Shown here piece by piece: positions 43,650-53,335 of a DNA stretch of 64,000 nt; the first letter of the stretch is position 1, and every line of letters begins with the position of its first letter. Source of the stretch: an uncultured Atopobiaceae bacterium (GTDB taxonomy: Bacteria > Actinomycetota > Coriobacteriia > Coriobacteriales > Atopobiaceae); assembly GCA_934792625.1 (NCBI GenBank), contig CAKVON010000005.1:62001-126000 (forward strand), written 5' to 3'. The notes beneath the pieces were generated by a model. That model made no database searches. It was not told where the DNA came from and worked only from the letters and a program-made list of their open reading frames with translations. The translations under genes were made by a program, and so were the position numbers.

Positions 43650-43967
43650 CTACCTCATGCGCGCCTTGAGCTCGCCGGCAAGCTCGTCCAGGCCCACGCC
43701 ATAGCGCTCCAGGGTCACCATCAGGTGGTAGAGAAGGTCGCCCGCCTCGTAGCGGATGTGGTCGTGGTCGTCGTCCTTGCAGGCCATGATGACCTCGCTG
43801 GCCTCCTCGGCGAGCTTCTTGAGCAGCTCGTCCTCGACGTCCGTCAGAAGCCTGGCGGTGTAGCTCGCCTCAGGCGAGGCGTCGCGGCGGCCGTGGATCG
43901 TCTGCGCCAAAGAGGTGAGGGTCTGCCCGATGTCGGCGGGCTGAACGTTTGCGGTCCTGACTCCCAT
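43650..43967 (-). CDS. hisE: Phosphoribosyl-ATP pyrophosphatase
   Basis: Second step of histidine synthesis. 105 residues, all-helical MazG-like fold: RLLTDVEDELLKKLAEEASEV supplies the metal-binding Glu residues and EAGDLLYHLMVTLERYGV follows. It is the last gene of the his operon and separate from hisI, which lies 91 bases upstream. AAGGGAA precedes the ATG. Confidence 0.95.
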   Translation of the reverse strand: MGVRTANVQPADIGQTLTSLAQTIHGRRDASPEASYTARLLTDVEDELLKKLAEEASEVIMACKDDDHDHIRYEAGDLLYHLMVTLERYGVGLDELAGELKARMR

Positions 43968-44058
43968 GTGGGGTTCCCTTCGAACGGTTCGTGTTGGATG
44001 CGCATCCGAGGTGCGTCGGGCGCGCCGGATGCGTGTTGGGCGCGGGGCGAGAAGTGCG

Positions 44059-44445
44059 TCAGGCACGTGCCTCGCGGAAGAAGCACGTGCGGTGGCCGGT
44101 GTGGCAGGCGGGGCCGGCGGAGTCGACGACGACAACGAGCGTGTCGGCGTCGCAGTCCACGAGCACGCGCTTGACCTGCTGCATGTTTCCGCTGGTGGCG
44201 CCCTTGTTCCACAGCTCCTGTCGCGAGCGCGACCAGAACCAGGTGGTGCCGGTGGACAGCGTGAGCCCGAGCGACTCCTCGTTCATCCACGCGACCATAA
44301 GGACCTCGCCGGTGTCGGCCTGCTGCACGACGGCGGGCACCAGGCCGCGCTCGTCAAATCGGACCAGGCTTGCCAGACGGTCCGCGTCGACTGCCTCCAC
44401 GGGCTCGCCGGCATAGGCCGCGCCCGGCATGGGATCGATCGCCAT
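44059..44445 (-). CDS. hisI: Phosphoribosyl-AMP cyclohydrolase
   Basis: Third step of histidine synthesis. 128 residues. The zinc and magnesium sites are in [15 protein letters not shown] and [32 protein letters not shown] is the substrate loop. The leader just before the ATG contains GAGAAGTACC, the core of the dispersed motif, next to a GGGGGAG ribosome site. Confidence 0.95.
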   Translation of the reverse strand: MAIDPMPGAAYAGEPVEAVDADRLASLVRFDERGLVPAVVQQADTGEVLMVAWMNEESLGLTLSTGTTWFWSRSRQELWNKGATSGNMQQVKRVLVDCDADTLVVVVDSAGPACHTGHRTCFFREARA

Positions 44446-44463
44446 GGTACTTCTCTCCCCCTT

Positions 44464-45246
<783 letters not shown>

Positions 45247-45298
45247 GGTGAGAAGTCCTTTCGTGTTCGGAACGGAGGCCCGACGGGGTGCCCGACGC

Positions 45299-46039
45299 CT
45301 AGCCAGCGGCCGCCTCCAGCGCCTGCTCGAGCGTGAAGTTGCCCTCGTAGATCGCGCGGCCCGTGATGGCGCCCTCGATGGCGTCGGGGCCCGCCACGGC
45401 AAGCGCGCGCAGGTCGTCCAGGCTCGCGATGCCGCCGCTCGCGACGACGGGAAAGCCACAAAGCTCGGCCACGCGGCGGTAGGCGTCAACGTCGATGCCC
45501 GTCTGCATGCCGTCGCGGGCCACGTCGGTAAAGACCAGGTGCCTGAAGCCCAGGCCGCAAAGCCTGGGGAGAAGTTCGTCGACCGTCAGGCCGTCGGCGC
45601 CCTCGCGCCAGCCGTTGACCCTCACCACGCCGTCACGGGCGGCGACGTCGGCCACGACCTTCTCGCCATACTCGGCGGCCGCACGCTCGGCGAAGTCGGG
45701 GTCGCGCACGAGCGCGGTGCCGATGGCGATGCGCTCCACGCCCAGGCGGTCCAGGCGCTCGACCGCGGCCATGTCGCGCACTCCCCCGCCACAGTCCACG
45801 CGCACCCCGTCGACCTGGCAGATGGCACGGATCGCCGCCGCGTTTGCCTCGAGGGCGGCCTCGTCCTCCTGGAAGGTGGCGGACAGGTCGACCACATGGA
45901 TCCACTCGGCGCCGCGATCGCGAAAGTCGCGCGCCACGGCCGTCGGGTCGTCGGAGTAGACGTCCATCTTGGAGCGCTCGCCACGCTGCAGGCGGACCAC
46001 ACGGCCCGCGACCAAATCGATTGCGGGAAACAGGATCAC
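45299..46039 (-). CDS. hisA: Phosphoribosyl-formimino-AICAR ribotide isomerase
   Basis: Fourth step of histidine synthesis, an Amadori rearrangement in a TIM barrel. 246 residues. Catalytic Asp8 is in [14 protein letters not shown] and the second Asp in [13 protein letters not shown]. Phosphate loops are CGGGVRD and [11 protein letters not shown]. The GTG start overlaps the hisH stop by 4 bases. HisF and HisA are separate, as usual; no sign of the bifunctional PriA substitution can be decided by eye. Confidence 0.93.
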   Translation of the reverse strand: MILFPAIDLVAGRVVRLQRGERSKMDVYSDDPTAVARDFRDRGAEWIHVVDLSATFQEDEAALEANAAAIRAICQVDGVRVDCGGGVRDMAAVERLDRLGVERIAIGTALVRDPDFAERAAAEYGEKVVADVAARDGVVRVNGWREGADGLTVDELLPRLCGLGFRHLVFTDVARDGMQTGIDVDAYRRVAELCGFPVVASGGIASLDDLRALAVAGPDAIEGAITGRAIYEGNFTLEQALEAAAG

Positions 46040-46713
46040 TTGGCACCACCCCCTGCCATGGCGACGAAGTTTCGCAGGATGCGCAGGCCCACGCCGGAGC
46101 TCTTCTCGGGGTGGAACTGGACCCCGAAGACGTTGTCCTGCCAGACCGAGGAGGCAAAGCTACGCACGTAGTGGGTGCGCGTGGCGACGAGCGCGCCTCG
46201 GACGTCGGAGTCGACCGCGTAGGAGTGCGTGAAGTATGCGTTCGCGCCCTCGGGCACGCCGTCGAACAGCGGGCAGGCGCGGCCGTGGTCGGTCAGGTGG
46301 ATCTGGTCCCAGCCCACGTGGGGCACCTTCAGGCGGTCCGAGCAAAGCCTCGTGACCGACCCTCCCACAAGGCCCAGGCCCGCGACCCAGCGCCCGGGGT
46401 CGTCGTCGGCGTGCTCGGCGCCGTCGACCCGCTCGTCACCGCGGTCGAACAGAAGCTGCAGGCCCAGGCAGATGCCCAGGAAGGGAACGCCACGTCGGCA
46501 GGCCTCAACCACGGCCTGGTCCTGGCCCGATTCCACCATGTAGCCCATGGCGTCCTCGAAGCTGCCCACCCCGGGCAGGACCACGGCGTCGGCCGAGGCG
46601 ATTGTGCGGGGGTCGTCGGTAACGACCGCCTCGGCCCCGACGTCACCGAGGCCACGGGCGACCGAGAGCAGGTTTCCCTTGTGGTAGTCGACCACGACGA
46701 TGCGGGCGGCCAT
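46036..46713 (-). CDS. hisH: Imidazole glycerol phosphate synthase, glutaminase subunit
   Basis: Class I glutamine amidotransferase supplying ammonia to HisF. 225 residues. Nucleophile Cys is in FLGICLGLQLLFD; the His and Glu of the triad are in GVQFHPEKSSGVG. N-terminal VVVDYHKGNLLSV is typical. It overlaps hisB by one base (TGATG) and hisA by four. Confidence 0.95.
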   Translation of the reverse strand: MAARIVVVDYHKGNLLSVARGLGDVGAEAVVTDDPRTIASADAVVLPGVGSFEDAMGYMVESGQDQAVVEACRRGVPFLGICLGLQLLFDRGDERVDGAEHADDDPGRWVAGLGLVGGSVTRLCSDRLKVPHVGWDQIHLTDHGRACPLFDGVPEGANAYFTHSYAVDSDVRGALVATRTHYVRSFASSVWQDNVFGVQFHPEKSSGVGLRILRNFVAMAGGGAK

Positions 46714-47303
46714 CAGAGGCTCCCCTTGGTCGAGGGGATGGTCCCGGCCATGCGCGGGTCGGGTTCGACGGCCTCGCGCAGGGCGCGGGCGGCCGCCTTG
46801 AAGGTGGCCTCCAGGATGTGGTGGGCGTTCTCGCCGCAGACGAGCCGCAGGTGGAGGGTGATGCCCGCGTCGCGGGCGAGACCCGCGAAGAACTCGTGGC
46901 CCAGCTCGGTGTCGAAGGTGCCGACCTTCTGCGCCGAGATGGGCACGTCCCAGAACAGCTCGCCGCGACCCGAGATGTCGACGGCGGCCATGACCAGAGC
47001 CTCGTCGAGCGGGACCATGCACGAGCCGAAGCGACGGATGCCGCGCTTGTCGCCCAGCGCCTCACGCAGGGCCTGGCCGAGCACGATGCCCGTGTCCTCG
47101 ACGGTGTGGTGGTCGTCGACCCAGGTGTCACCCTCGACGTGCAGGTCGAGGTCGACGAGCGAGTGGCGCGACAGCGCGCACAGCATGTGGTCGAAGAAGC
47201 CGACGCCGGTCGAGACGTCGGACGCCCCGGTGCCGTCGAGGTCGAGCGCAAGCTCGATGCTCGTCTCGGCAGTCTTGCGAGAAGCGTTTGCGGTCCTTGT
47301 CAT
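46713..47303 (-). CDS. hisB: Imidazoleglycerol-phosphate dehydratase
   Basis: Sixth step. 196 residues, monofunctional. The two His-rich manganese motifs DTWVDDHHTVEDTGI and CGENAHHILEATFKA are present, with GVGFFDHMLCALSRHS at the front. The phosphatase half of the enterobacterial enzyme is absent, in line with the separate PHP phosphatase nearby. It overlaps hisC by 4 bases. Confidence 0.96.
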   Translation of the reverse strand: MTRTANASRKTAETSIELALDLDGTGASDVSTGVGFFDHMLCALSRHSLVDLDLHVEGDTWVDDHHTVEDTGIVLGQALREALGDKRGIRRFGSCMVPLDEALVMAAVDISGRGELFWDVPISAQKVGTFDTELGHEFFAGLARDAGITLHLRLVCGENAHHILEATFKAAARALREAVEPDPRMAGTIPSTKGSL

Positions 47304-48388
47304 GCTTCCTCCCTAAGGATGGTTGCGAGTGCGTCCAGCAGGGTGTCGTTCTCCTCGCGGGTGCCGACGCTGATCCTGAGGCACCCCGCGAGGCCGGGCG
47401 CGGACGAGAAGTCGCGCACCAGGATGGAGAAGTCGTCGCGAAGGCGCCGGCGGACCCGGGCGGCGTCGGGCACGCGGGCAAGCACGAAGTTGGCGGCGCT
47501 TGGCCACACGCGCACGCCGTCGATGCCCGCAAGGCCCGTCGCCAGGCGCTCGCGCTCGGAGACAATTTCGGCCACGGTGGACGCGAGCTCGTCGCGACGC
47601 TCGACCGCCACGCGCGCCACGGCCTGGGCCAGGACGTCCTCCGAGTAGATCTGGCGCACCGCGGCCAACACGCCTATGACCGAGGGGTCGGCCACGAGGT
47701 AGCCGCAGCGAAGACCCGCCAGGCCGAACGCCTTGGACAGGGTGCGCAGCACCATCAGACGCGGGTTGTCGGCGACCCACCCCACAAGGCTCGCGCCCTC
47801 GCCGGCAAACTCGACGTACGCCTCGTCCACCAGCACCATCGCGTCGGTCTCGTCGAGCACGCGGCGCACGACGCGGGGGTCCAGAAGGTCGCCCGTGGGG
47901 TTGTTCGGCGAGGTCAGGATGACCAGCGCGGCGCCCTTGGCCGCCTCGACCAGCGCGTCGGCGTCGACGGCGAAGGTCTCGGGGTCGCGCCACACGAGCC
48001 TGGTGGGCGTCTCGCACATCGCGGCGAAGTTCGCGTACTCCGAGAAGTCCGGCGGGCAGGTGACCAGCGCGCGGTCGGGACCGCAGAAGGCAAACAGCAG
48101 GTTGAACAGCAGCTCGTCACCGCCGTTGCCAACGCACAGGTTGTCGCGTGCGACACCGTGCCGCATGGCGAGAAGATCGCGTAGGTCGTTTGCCATGGGG
48201 TCGGGGTAGCGATTGAGCGGGGTCTTCGCCATGGCCTCGCGCATGGCGCGCGCGAGGGCCTCGGGCGGCTCGTGGGTGTTCTCGTTGGCAGACAGGTTCA
48301 CGCGGCAGGGCGTGAAGGCCGGGTCGTACGGCTCGAAGCCGCGCAGGGCGTCGCGGGTGCGCAGGCGCGCGTCGAAGGTTGCCCCCAC
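47300..48388 (-). CDS. hisC: Histidinol-phosphate aminotransferase
   Basis: PLP-dependent class I/II aminotransferase, seventh step. 362 residues. N-terminal RVNLSANENTHEPP; PLP phosphate site GNGGDELLFNL; SPNNPTGDLL; DEAYVEFAGEG; the Schiff-base Lys is in LRTLSKAFGLAGLRCGY. Start is GTG at 48388 with GGGAGGGAG upstream, one base after the hisD stop. Confidence 0.95.
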   Translation of the reverse strand: MGATFDARLRTRDALRGFEPYDPAFTPCRVNLSANENTHEPPEALARAMREAMAKTPLNRYPDPMANDLRDLLAMRHGVARDNLCVGNGGDELLFNLLFAFCGPDRALVTCPPDFSEYANFAAMCETPTRLVWRDPETFAVDADALVEAAKGAALVILTSPNNPTGDLLDPRVVRRVLDETDAMVLVDEAYVEFAGEGASLVGWVADNPRLMVLRTLSKAFGLAGLRCGYLVADPSVIGVLAAVRQIYSEDVLAQAVARVAVERRDELASTVAEIVSERERLATGLAGIDGVRVWPSAANFVLARVPDAARVRRRLRDDFSILVRDFSSAPGLAGCLRISVGTREENDTLLDALATILREEA

Positions 48389-48389
48389 G

Positions 48390-49793
48390 CTACTCCCTCC
48401 CGTCGTAGCCGGGCAGGTACGCAACGCCGGCCGCATCGAGCTCGCGCGGCCATGCGCAGCGCATGGCATCCTCGCAGGCGGCGACGGGGTCACCGAACTT
48501 CTCGCCACCCTGCCCCAGGAGCCTGCGGCGCATGCCGACCGACAGGGCGTGGGCCCACAGGCCCTCGGACTGGGCGATCGACTGGACCGAGGGGCCGTCG
48601 GCGGCAAGGCCGGCGGGCGTGTAGGAGACGACGCTCGAGCGCTTGACGAAGTCGTAGACGCCCAGCGGGTTCGAGAAGCGCGCCGTGCCGCCGGTGGGCA
48701 GCGTGTGGTTGGGACCGGCCACGTAGTCGCCCAGGGGCTCGGAGCTCCAGGGGCCCACGAAGATGGCGCCGGCGTTCTCGATCGAGCCCAGCAGGCCCAT
48801 GGCGTCGGCGCAGTGCAGCTCCAGGTGCTCGGGCGCCACGACATTGACGGCGGCGACGGCGTCGGCCAGCGTGTCGCAGCGGACGATGACGCCGTGCTCC
48901 AGGCTCTTGGCAGTGATGTCGGCGCGCGGGCTCTGCGGCACCAGGCGGGCCAGGGCGGCCTCGACGTCGTCGGGCAGCTCGGCCGAGTCCGTGACGAGGT
49001 AGCAGGTGGCCATCGGGTCGTGCTCGGCCTGGGCCATGAGGTCTGCCGCCACGACCACGGGATCTGCCGTGTCGTCGGCCAGCACGCAGACCTCGCTTGG
49101 GCCGGCGACCATGTCGATGCCCACGTCGCCCATGACGTAGCGCTTGGCCGCGGCCACGTAGGCGTTGCCGGGGCCGGTGATCTTGGCCACGCGCGGGATG
49201 GTCTCGCTGCCGTAGGCCAGCGCGCCGACGGCCTGGGCGCCACCGACGGCGTAGACCTCGTCGACGCCCGCGACCTTGGCGGCCGCCAGCGTGTAGGCGG
49301 ACAGCGAGCCGTCGCGCTGGGGCGGCGTCACCATCACGATGCGGCGCACGCCGGCGACCTTGGCGGGCACGGCGTTCATCAGGACGGTCGAGGGGTACTG
49401 CGCGCGCCCGCCCGGCACGTAGATCCCCACGCTGGGCAGCGGGGTCACCTTCACGCCCAGGATGGTCCCGTCGGCGCGGGCGGCAAACATCGACTGCGTG
49501 ACCTCGCGCTCGTGGAACTCGCGGATCTGCCTGTGGGCGAGCTCGAGCGATGCGAGGAACTCGGGGTCCACCATCGACGTGGCACTGTCGAGAAGTTCGT
49601 CGGGCACGCGGAACGACGTCGGGCAACTCCCGTCGAACTTCTCGCAATAGGCGCGCACCGCGGCGTCGCCGTTCTCGCGGACGTCGTCGACGATGGCCTC
49701 GGCGGCGTCCATCACCTCGCGGGGCAGGGCGCCGGAGCGCTTGATGTCGGCGTCGGTGAGCTCGCGGCCACCGGTGAGGTCGACTCTGATCAT
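48390..49793 (-). CDS. hisD: Histidinol dehydrogenase
   Basis: Last two oxidations to histidine; NAD and zinc dependent. 467 residues. GIYVPGGRAQYPSTVLMNA and DMVAGPSEVCVLADDTA are signature stretches. EHDPMATCYLVT and APEHLELH supply catalytic residues. The domain normally ends soon after VYDFVKRSSVVSYT; here some 60 further residues follow (EKFGDPVAACEDAMRCAWP), so the C-terminus is long. The ATG lies two bases from the hisZG stop. Confidence 0.95.
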   Translation of the reverse strand: MIRVDLTGGRELTDADIKRSGALPREVMDAAEAIVDDVRENGDAAVRAYCEKFDGSCPTSFRVPDELLDSATSMVDPEFLASLELAHRQIREFHEREVTQSMFAARADGTILGVKVTPLPSVGIYVPGGRAQYPSTVLMNAVPAKVAGVRRIVMVTPPQRDGSLSAYTLAAAKVAGVDEVYAVGGAQAVGALAYGSETIPRVAKITGPGNAYVAAAKRYVMGDVGIDMVAGPSEVCVLADDTADPVVVAADLMAQAEHDPMATCYLVTDSAELPDDVEAALARLVPQSPRADITAKSLEHGVIVRCDTLADAVAAVNVVAPEHLELHCADAMGLLGSIENAGAIFVGPWSSEPLGDYVAGPNHTLPTGGTARFSNPLGVYDFVKRSSVVSYTPAGLAADGPSVQSIAQSEGLWAHALSVGMRRRLLGQGGEKFGDPVAACEDAMRCAWPRELDAAGVAYLPGYDGRE

Positions 49794-49795
49794 GG

Positions 49796-51460
49796 CTAGT
49801 CCTCCTTCTTGTCGGCGACCGCGGCGAGGCGGTCGGCGAGGTCGCGGATGCGCGCGTCGCAGCGGTAGGCCGCCGGGCCCGCGAAGAAGCGCGCCGTGCA
49901 CTCCATGACGTCGTCGACGACCACGAGGTCGTTCTCGCGCAGGGTCGTGCCGGTGGCGGTGATGTCGACGATGCGGTCGGCCATGCCCACGATGGGGCCC
50001 AGCTCGATGTTGCCGTGCAGCTGCATGATGTCGACCTGCTGACCGATGCGGTCGTAGTACATCTGGGTGATGCGCGGGTACTTGGTCACGACGCGCATGG
50101 TGCCGCGCCAGGCGTAGGCACGCTCGGCGAGGCCGGCGTTGGCGCGAGGCTCGGCAACGATGAAGCGACAGCCGCCGTAGCCGAGGTCGACGAGCTGGAG
50201 CAGGTCGAGGTCGGCCTCGACGAGCGAGTCGTAGCCGCAGATGCCGCAGTCGGCGCCGCCGAAGCCCACGAACGCCGGGGCGTCCTGGGCGCGGACGATG
50301 ACGTACTCGACGTCGCCCGCGGAGATGATGAGCTTGCGGCCGGGGTCGCGCAGCTCGTCGACGGGAAGGCCCGCCTCCTCCAGCACGCGCAGGGTGTCGC
50401 CGAAAAGCGACCCCTTGGGCACCGCGATGCGCAGCGGGCGCTCCCCCACGCGGATGCCCGGGGTCGCGACCCCCGCCACACCCTGCTCGCCCAGGACCTC
50501 CTGGACCCGCTCGAGCGAGAGGGCGAAGCCACATGCCGCGGTGTCCGCCATGCCGAGGTTGTCCAGCACGGCGTCGTAGCGCCCGCCCGAGGCAACGCTG
50601 GCGGCGATGCCGTCGACGTAGCCCTTGAAGATGAGGCCGGTGTAGTAGTCGAACGAGTTGATGATCGAGAAGTCGAAGGTGACGCGGCCGGCTGCCGGGG
50701 TGCCCTCGAGCGAGTCCACGAGGCGACGCAGCTCGGCCACTCCACGGCGCGCGGTGGGCACGCACGCGGCGTCCAGCAGGGCGTCGACCTCGTCGAGCGC
50801 CTCGGGGCCGCCGTGGACGCGCGGGATGCGCGTGAGGGCGCGGGCCACCGGCGCGGGCAGGTCGGCCGCGGCGACGAGGTCGTCGAGGCTCACGAGGTCG
50901 GACTCGTGCACGAGCCCCTGCACGCGCTCGCGGAAGGCGTCGTCGGGGGCGCACTGGCCCAGTAACGCCGCGACGGGCACGACCGAGCCGCAGACGATAC
51001 GCCAGCCGTCGACGCCAAGCGCCTCGAGCGCCTCAGCCAGGAGCGCGACGACCTCGGACTCGGACGCCGCGCCCTCGCCGCCAATGAGCTCGACGCCCAT
51101 CTGGGTGAACTGGCGCGACTGCCCCTTGAGCGACTCCTGCTCGCGCACGACCGGCGCGCAGTAGCGAAGGCGCACGGGCAGGGCGCCCGCGCCGATGCGA
51201 CCCGCCGCGAGACGCGCGATCGGCAGGGTGAGGTCGGGCCTGAGCATGAGCAGGCGACCGTCGGAGTCGAACAGGCGGAAGGGCGACCCCTTGACGCGGC
51301 CGGCGCGCTCGAGCACGGCGCGGTCCTCCAGAAGGGGCGTCTCGACGGGCATGTAGCCGCGCGCGCCGAAGCATGCGCGCACGGTGTCGACGATCTTCTC
51401 GCGAGCCAGCGCCTCCTCGGAGAGGATGTCCCTGAACCCACGCGGCGTTCCTGCGATCAC
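49796..51460 (-). CDS. hisZG: HisZ-HisG fusion: ATP phosphoribosyltransferase with its regulatory subunit
   Basis: First, feedback-controlled step of histidine synthesis. 554 residues from GTG 51460. Residues about 1-325 are HisZ, a paralogue of histidyl-tRNA synthetase (GTPRGFRDILSEEALAREK; LLMLRPDLTLPIARLAA; QFTQMGVELIGGEG; FDYYTGLIFKGYVDGIA; ASGGRYDAVLDNLG). Residues about 345-550 are short-form HisG (LRIAVPKGSLFGDTLRVLE; GGADCGICGYDSLVE; MADRIVDITATGTTLREN). Short HisG needs HisZ; here both are one chain. The start is chosen because CGGAG lies 6 bases upstream; a longer frame to 51514 overlaps an operator. It is the first gene of the his operon. Confidence 0.92.
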   Translation of the reverse strand: MIAGTPRGFRDILSEEALAREKIVDTVRACFGARGYMPVETPLLEDRAVLERAGRVKGSPFRLFDSDGRLLMLRPDLTLPIARLAAGRIGAGALPVRLRYCAPVVREQESLKGQSRQFTQMGVELIGGEGAASESEVVALLAEALEALGVDGWRIVCGSVVPVAALLGQCAPDDAFRERVQGLVHESDLVSLDDLVAAADLPAPVARALTRIPRVHGGPEALDEVDALLDAACVPTARRGVAELRRLVDSLEGTPAAGRVTFDFSIINSFDYYTGLIFKGYVDGIAASVASGGRYDAVLDNLGMADTAACGFALSLERVQEVLGEQGVAGVATPGIRVGERPLRIAVPKGSLFGDTLRVLEEAGLPVDELRDPGRKLIISAGDVEYVIVRAQDAPAFVGFGGADCGICGYDSLVEADLDLLQLVDLGYGGCRFIVAEPRANAGLAERAYAWRGTMRVVTKYPRITQMYYDRIGQQVDIMQLHGNIELGPIVGMADRIVDITATGTTLRENDLVVVDDVMECTARFFAGPAAYRCDARIRDLADRLAAVADKKED

Positions 51461-51513
51461 GTTCTTCTCCGTCCCCGACCGGGCGTGCGCGGCCGTTCGC
51501 TTGCTTGCTTTCA

Positions 51514-51559
51514 CTTTATCTTGCTAAAGCGTCGTGGGACTTACTTTAGCACAGTAAAG
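51514..51559. promoter_or_regulatory. Paired his operators CTTTAGCAnnnTAAAG
   Basis: Two 16-base near-palindromes: CTTTAGCACAGTAAAG at 51544-51559 (plus) and CTTTAGCAAGATAAAG at 51514-51529 (minus). They agree at 13 of 16 places and have centres 30 bases apart, three helical turns. They lie 54-99 bases before the hisZG start, where a promoter is expected. Confidence 0.65.
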
Positions 51560-51618
51560 TAGCGAGAAGTCCCTCCGGGCAAAATCGCACGAATGGAATT
51601 GTTGCAAGTATGCATGTG

Positions 51619-51632
51619 CTGCCGAGAAGTAC
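51619..51632 (-). repeat. Copy of dispersed 14-mer, intergenic
   Basis: Exact GTACTTCTCGGCAG on the minus strand in non-coding DNA between the liv terminator and the his operators. Confidence 0.85.
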
Positions 51633-51668
51633 GCACGATGTCGGTGGTTTTGACCCAAAGACGTAAAA

Positions 51669-51696
51669 GAACCGCCCCGAAGATGCGGGACGGTTC
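51669..51696 (-). terminator. Terminator of the liv operon
   Basis: 11-bp stem GAACCGTCCCG/CGGGGCGGTTC with one mismatch, followed on the minus strand by TTTTACG. Confidence 0.75.
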
Positions 51697-51769
51697 CATT
51701 GGCGCGGATGTGTGGACCGACGGGTCCTTGTGCGGGACGCCCGAGCGGACGGCCCTTCTCGGCAGCGGA

Positions 51770-52480
51770 TCAGCCGCCGAGGTATGCCTGCTGGACGCGC
51801 TTGTCGTGAAGCAGCTCGTTGGCGTTGCCGCTCATCGAGACGCGGCCCGTCTCCAAGACGTAGGCACGGTCGGCGACGGAGAGCGCCATCTGGGCGTTCT
51901 GCTCGACGAGCAGGATCGTGGTGCCCTGCTCGTGCAACGCGCGAATGATGTCGAAGATCTCCTGCACCAGAATGGGCGCGAGGCCCATGGAGGGCTCGTC
52001 GAGCATGAGCAGCTTGGGCTTGGACATGAGCGCGCGGCCCATGGCAAGCATCTGCTGCTCGCCGCCGGACAGGGTGCCCGCCGACTGGCCCTTACGCTCG
52101 CGCAGGCGCGGGAAGCGGTCGTAGACCATCTTGCGGGATTCCTTCGACTCCGCGTCGTTGCGGGTGAACGCACCCATCTCGAGGTTCTCCTTGACGGACA
52201 TCTCGGTGAAGACGCGGCGACCCTCCGGGCACAGCGCGATGCCCTTGGGGACCATCTTGTGCGCGGGCACGCCGACGAGCGACTCGCCCTCGAACTCGAT
52301 GGAGCCGGCGCGGGGCTTGAGCAGGCCCGCGACGGTGTTGAGGGTGGTGGACTTGCCGGCACCGTTGGCGCCGATCAGCGTGACGATCTCGCCCTCGTTG
52401 ACCTCGAAGGAGATTCCCTTGACGGCGTGGATCGAGCCGTAATAGACCTGGAGGTCGTCAACCTTGAGCATGGTTCCCAT
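51770..52480 (-). CDS. livF: Branched-chain amino acid ABC transporter ATPase LivF
   Basis: 236-residue ATPase. Walker A is TLIGANGAGKSTTLNTVAG, the signature LSGGEQQMLAMGRAL and Walker B LLMLDEPSMGLAPILVQ. The tail AYVLETGRVSMSGNANELL is typical of LivF. It is the last gene of livJHMGF, with GGAGG 8 bases before the ATG. Livs of this type import Leu, Ile, Val or related amino acids. Confidence 0.94.
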   Translation of the reverse strand: MGTMLKVDDLQVYYGSIHAVKGISFEVNEGEIVTLIGANGAGKSTTLNTVAGLLKPRAGSIEFEGESLVGVPAHKMVPKGIALCPEGRRVFTEMSVKENLEMGAFTRNDAESKESRKMVYDRFPRLRERKGQSAGTLSGGEQQMLAMGRALMSKPKLLMLDEPSMGLAPILVQEIFDIIRALHEQGTTILLVEQNAQMALSVADRAYVLETGRVSMSGNANELLHDKRVQQAYLGG

Positions 52481-52483
52481 CGC

Positions 52484-53335
52484 TTAGGCCTCCTTCTGCT
52501 GGCCGAGGTACGCCTCGATGACCTGCGGGTCGTTCTGGATCTGCTCGGGGGTGCCCTTGGCGATGATCTTGCCGTAGTTGAGCACGGCGATGCCCTCGCA
52601 GATGCCCATGACGAGCTCCATGTCGTGCTCGATGAGCATGATGGCAATCTGGAAGTCCTCGCGGATCTTGAGGATGTTGTCCATCAGCTCGGAGGTCTCC
52701 GAGGGGTTCATGCCGGCGGCGGGCTCGTCCAGAAGAAGCAGCTTGGGGTTGGTGGCCAGGGCACGGACGATCTCCAGGCGACGCTGGGCGCCATAGGGCA
52801 GCGAGCCCGCGGGGGTGTCGGACAGCGAGCGCATGTCGAAGACGTCCAGAAGCTCCTGGGCGCGCGTGTGGAAGTCACGCTCGGACAGCCAGAACCTGGG
52901 GGCGCGGAAGATGCCCGAGAACATGCCGCACGGGATCTGGTTGTGCAGGCCGACCATGACGTTCTCCTCGACGGTCATGGTCGAGAAGAGGCGGATGTTC
53001 TGGAACGTCCTGGCAATGCCGTGGCGCGACGCCTTGGCGGCGTCCCAGCCCGCGGTGTCCTGGCCATCCAGCAGGATGGTGCCGCGCGTAGGCTTGTAGA
53101 CCTTGGTGAGCAGGTTGAAGACGGTCGTTTTGCCCGCGCCGTTGGGGCCGATCAGACCGCAGATCTCAGTCTTGCCCACGGCGATGTTGAAGTCGTCGAC
53201 GGCGTGCAGGCCGCCGAAGTCGATGCCGAGGTGGCGGCACTCCAGCACCGGGGTCTTGTCGACGTCACGCTCGGGGACGATCGAGACGGAAGGGAGCGGC
53301 ACCATCTTGGTGTCGACGCGACGCTTGCTAGCCAT
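52484..53335 (-). CDS. livG: Branched-chain amino acid ABC transporter ATPase LivG
   Basis: 283 residues. Walker A is GLIGPNGAGKTTVFNLLTK, with the LivG-specific IARTFQNIRLFSTMTVEENV, the signature LPYGAQRRLEIVRAL and Walker B LLLLDEPAAGMNPSET. A basic N-terminal extension of about 30 residues precedes the domain. Its first 8 bases overlap livM. Confidence 0.94.
   Translation of the reverse strand: MASKRRVDTKMVPLPSVSIVPERDVDKTPVLECRHLGIDFGGLHAVDDFNIAVGKTEICGLIGPNGAGKTTVFNLLTKVYKPTRGTILLDGQDTAGWDAAKASRHGIARTFQNIRLFSTMTVEENVMVGLHNQIPCGMFSGIFRAPRFWLSERDFHTRAQELLDVFDMRSLSDTPAGSLPYGAQRRLEIVRALATNPKLLLLDEPAAGMNPSETSELMDNILKIREDFQIAIMLIEHDMELVMGICEGIAVLNYGKIIAKGTPEQIQNDPQVIEAYLGQQKEA

Larger units (their letters stand above)
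51461..51769. other. Control region between liv terminator and his operon
   Basis: 309 bases. From the right it holds the livF 3' flank with a 14-mer core copy (51755), the liv terminator (51669-51696), a full 14-mer (51619-51632), and the two his operators (51514-51559) and leader. No gene is seen. Confidence 0.6.

Noticed and set aside
47300..49243. A long hisC frame with about 285 extra N-terminal residues
   Set aside because: The extra part is hisD read in another frame. The GTG at 48388 has a strong ribosome site and follows the hisD stop directly.
51461..51769. A T-box leader for the histidine operon
   Set aside because: The region lacks the T-box consensus and a long leader fold; the paired operator-like elements explain it better.
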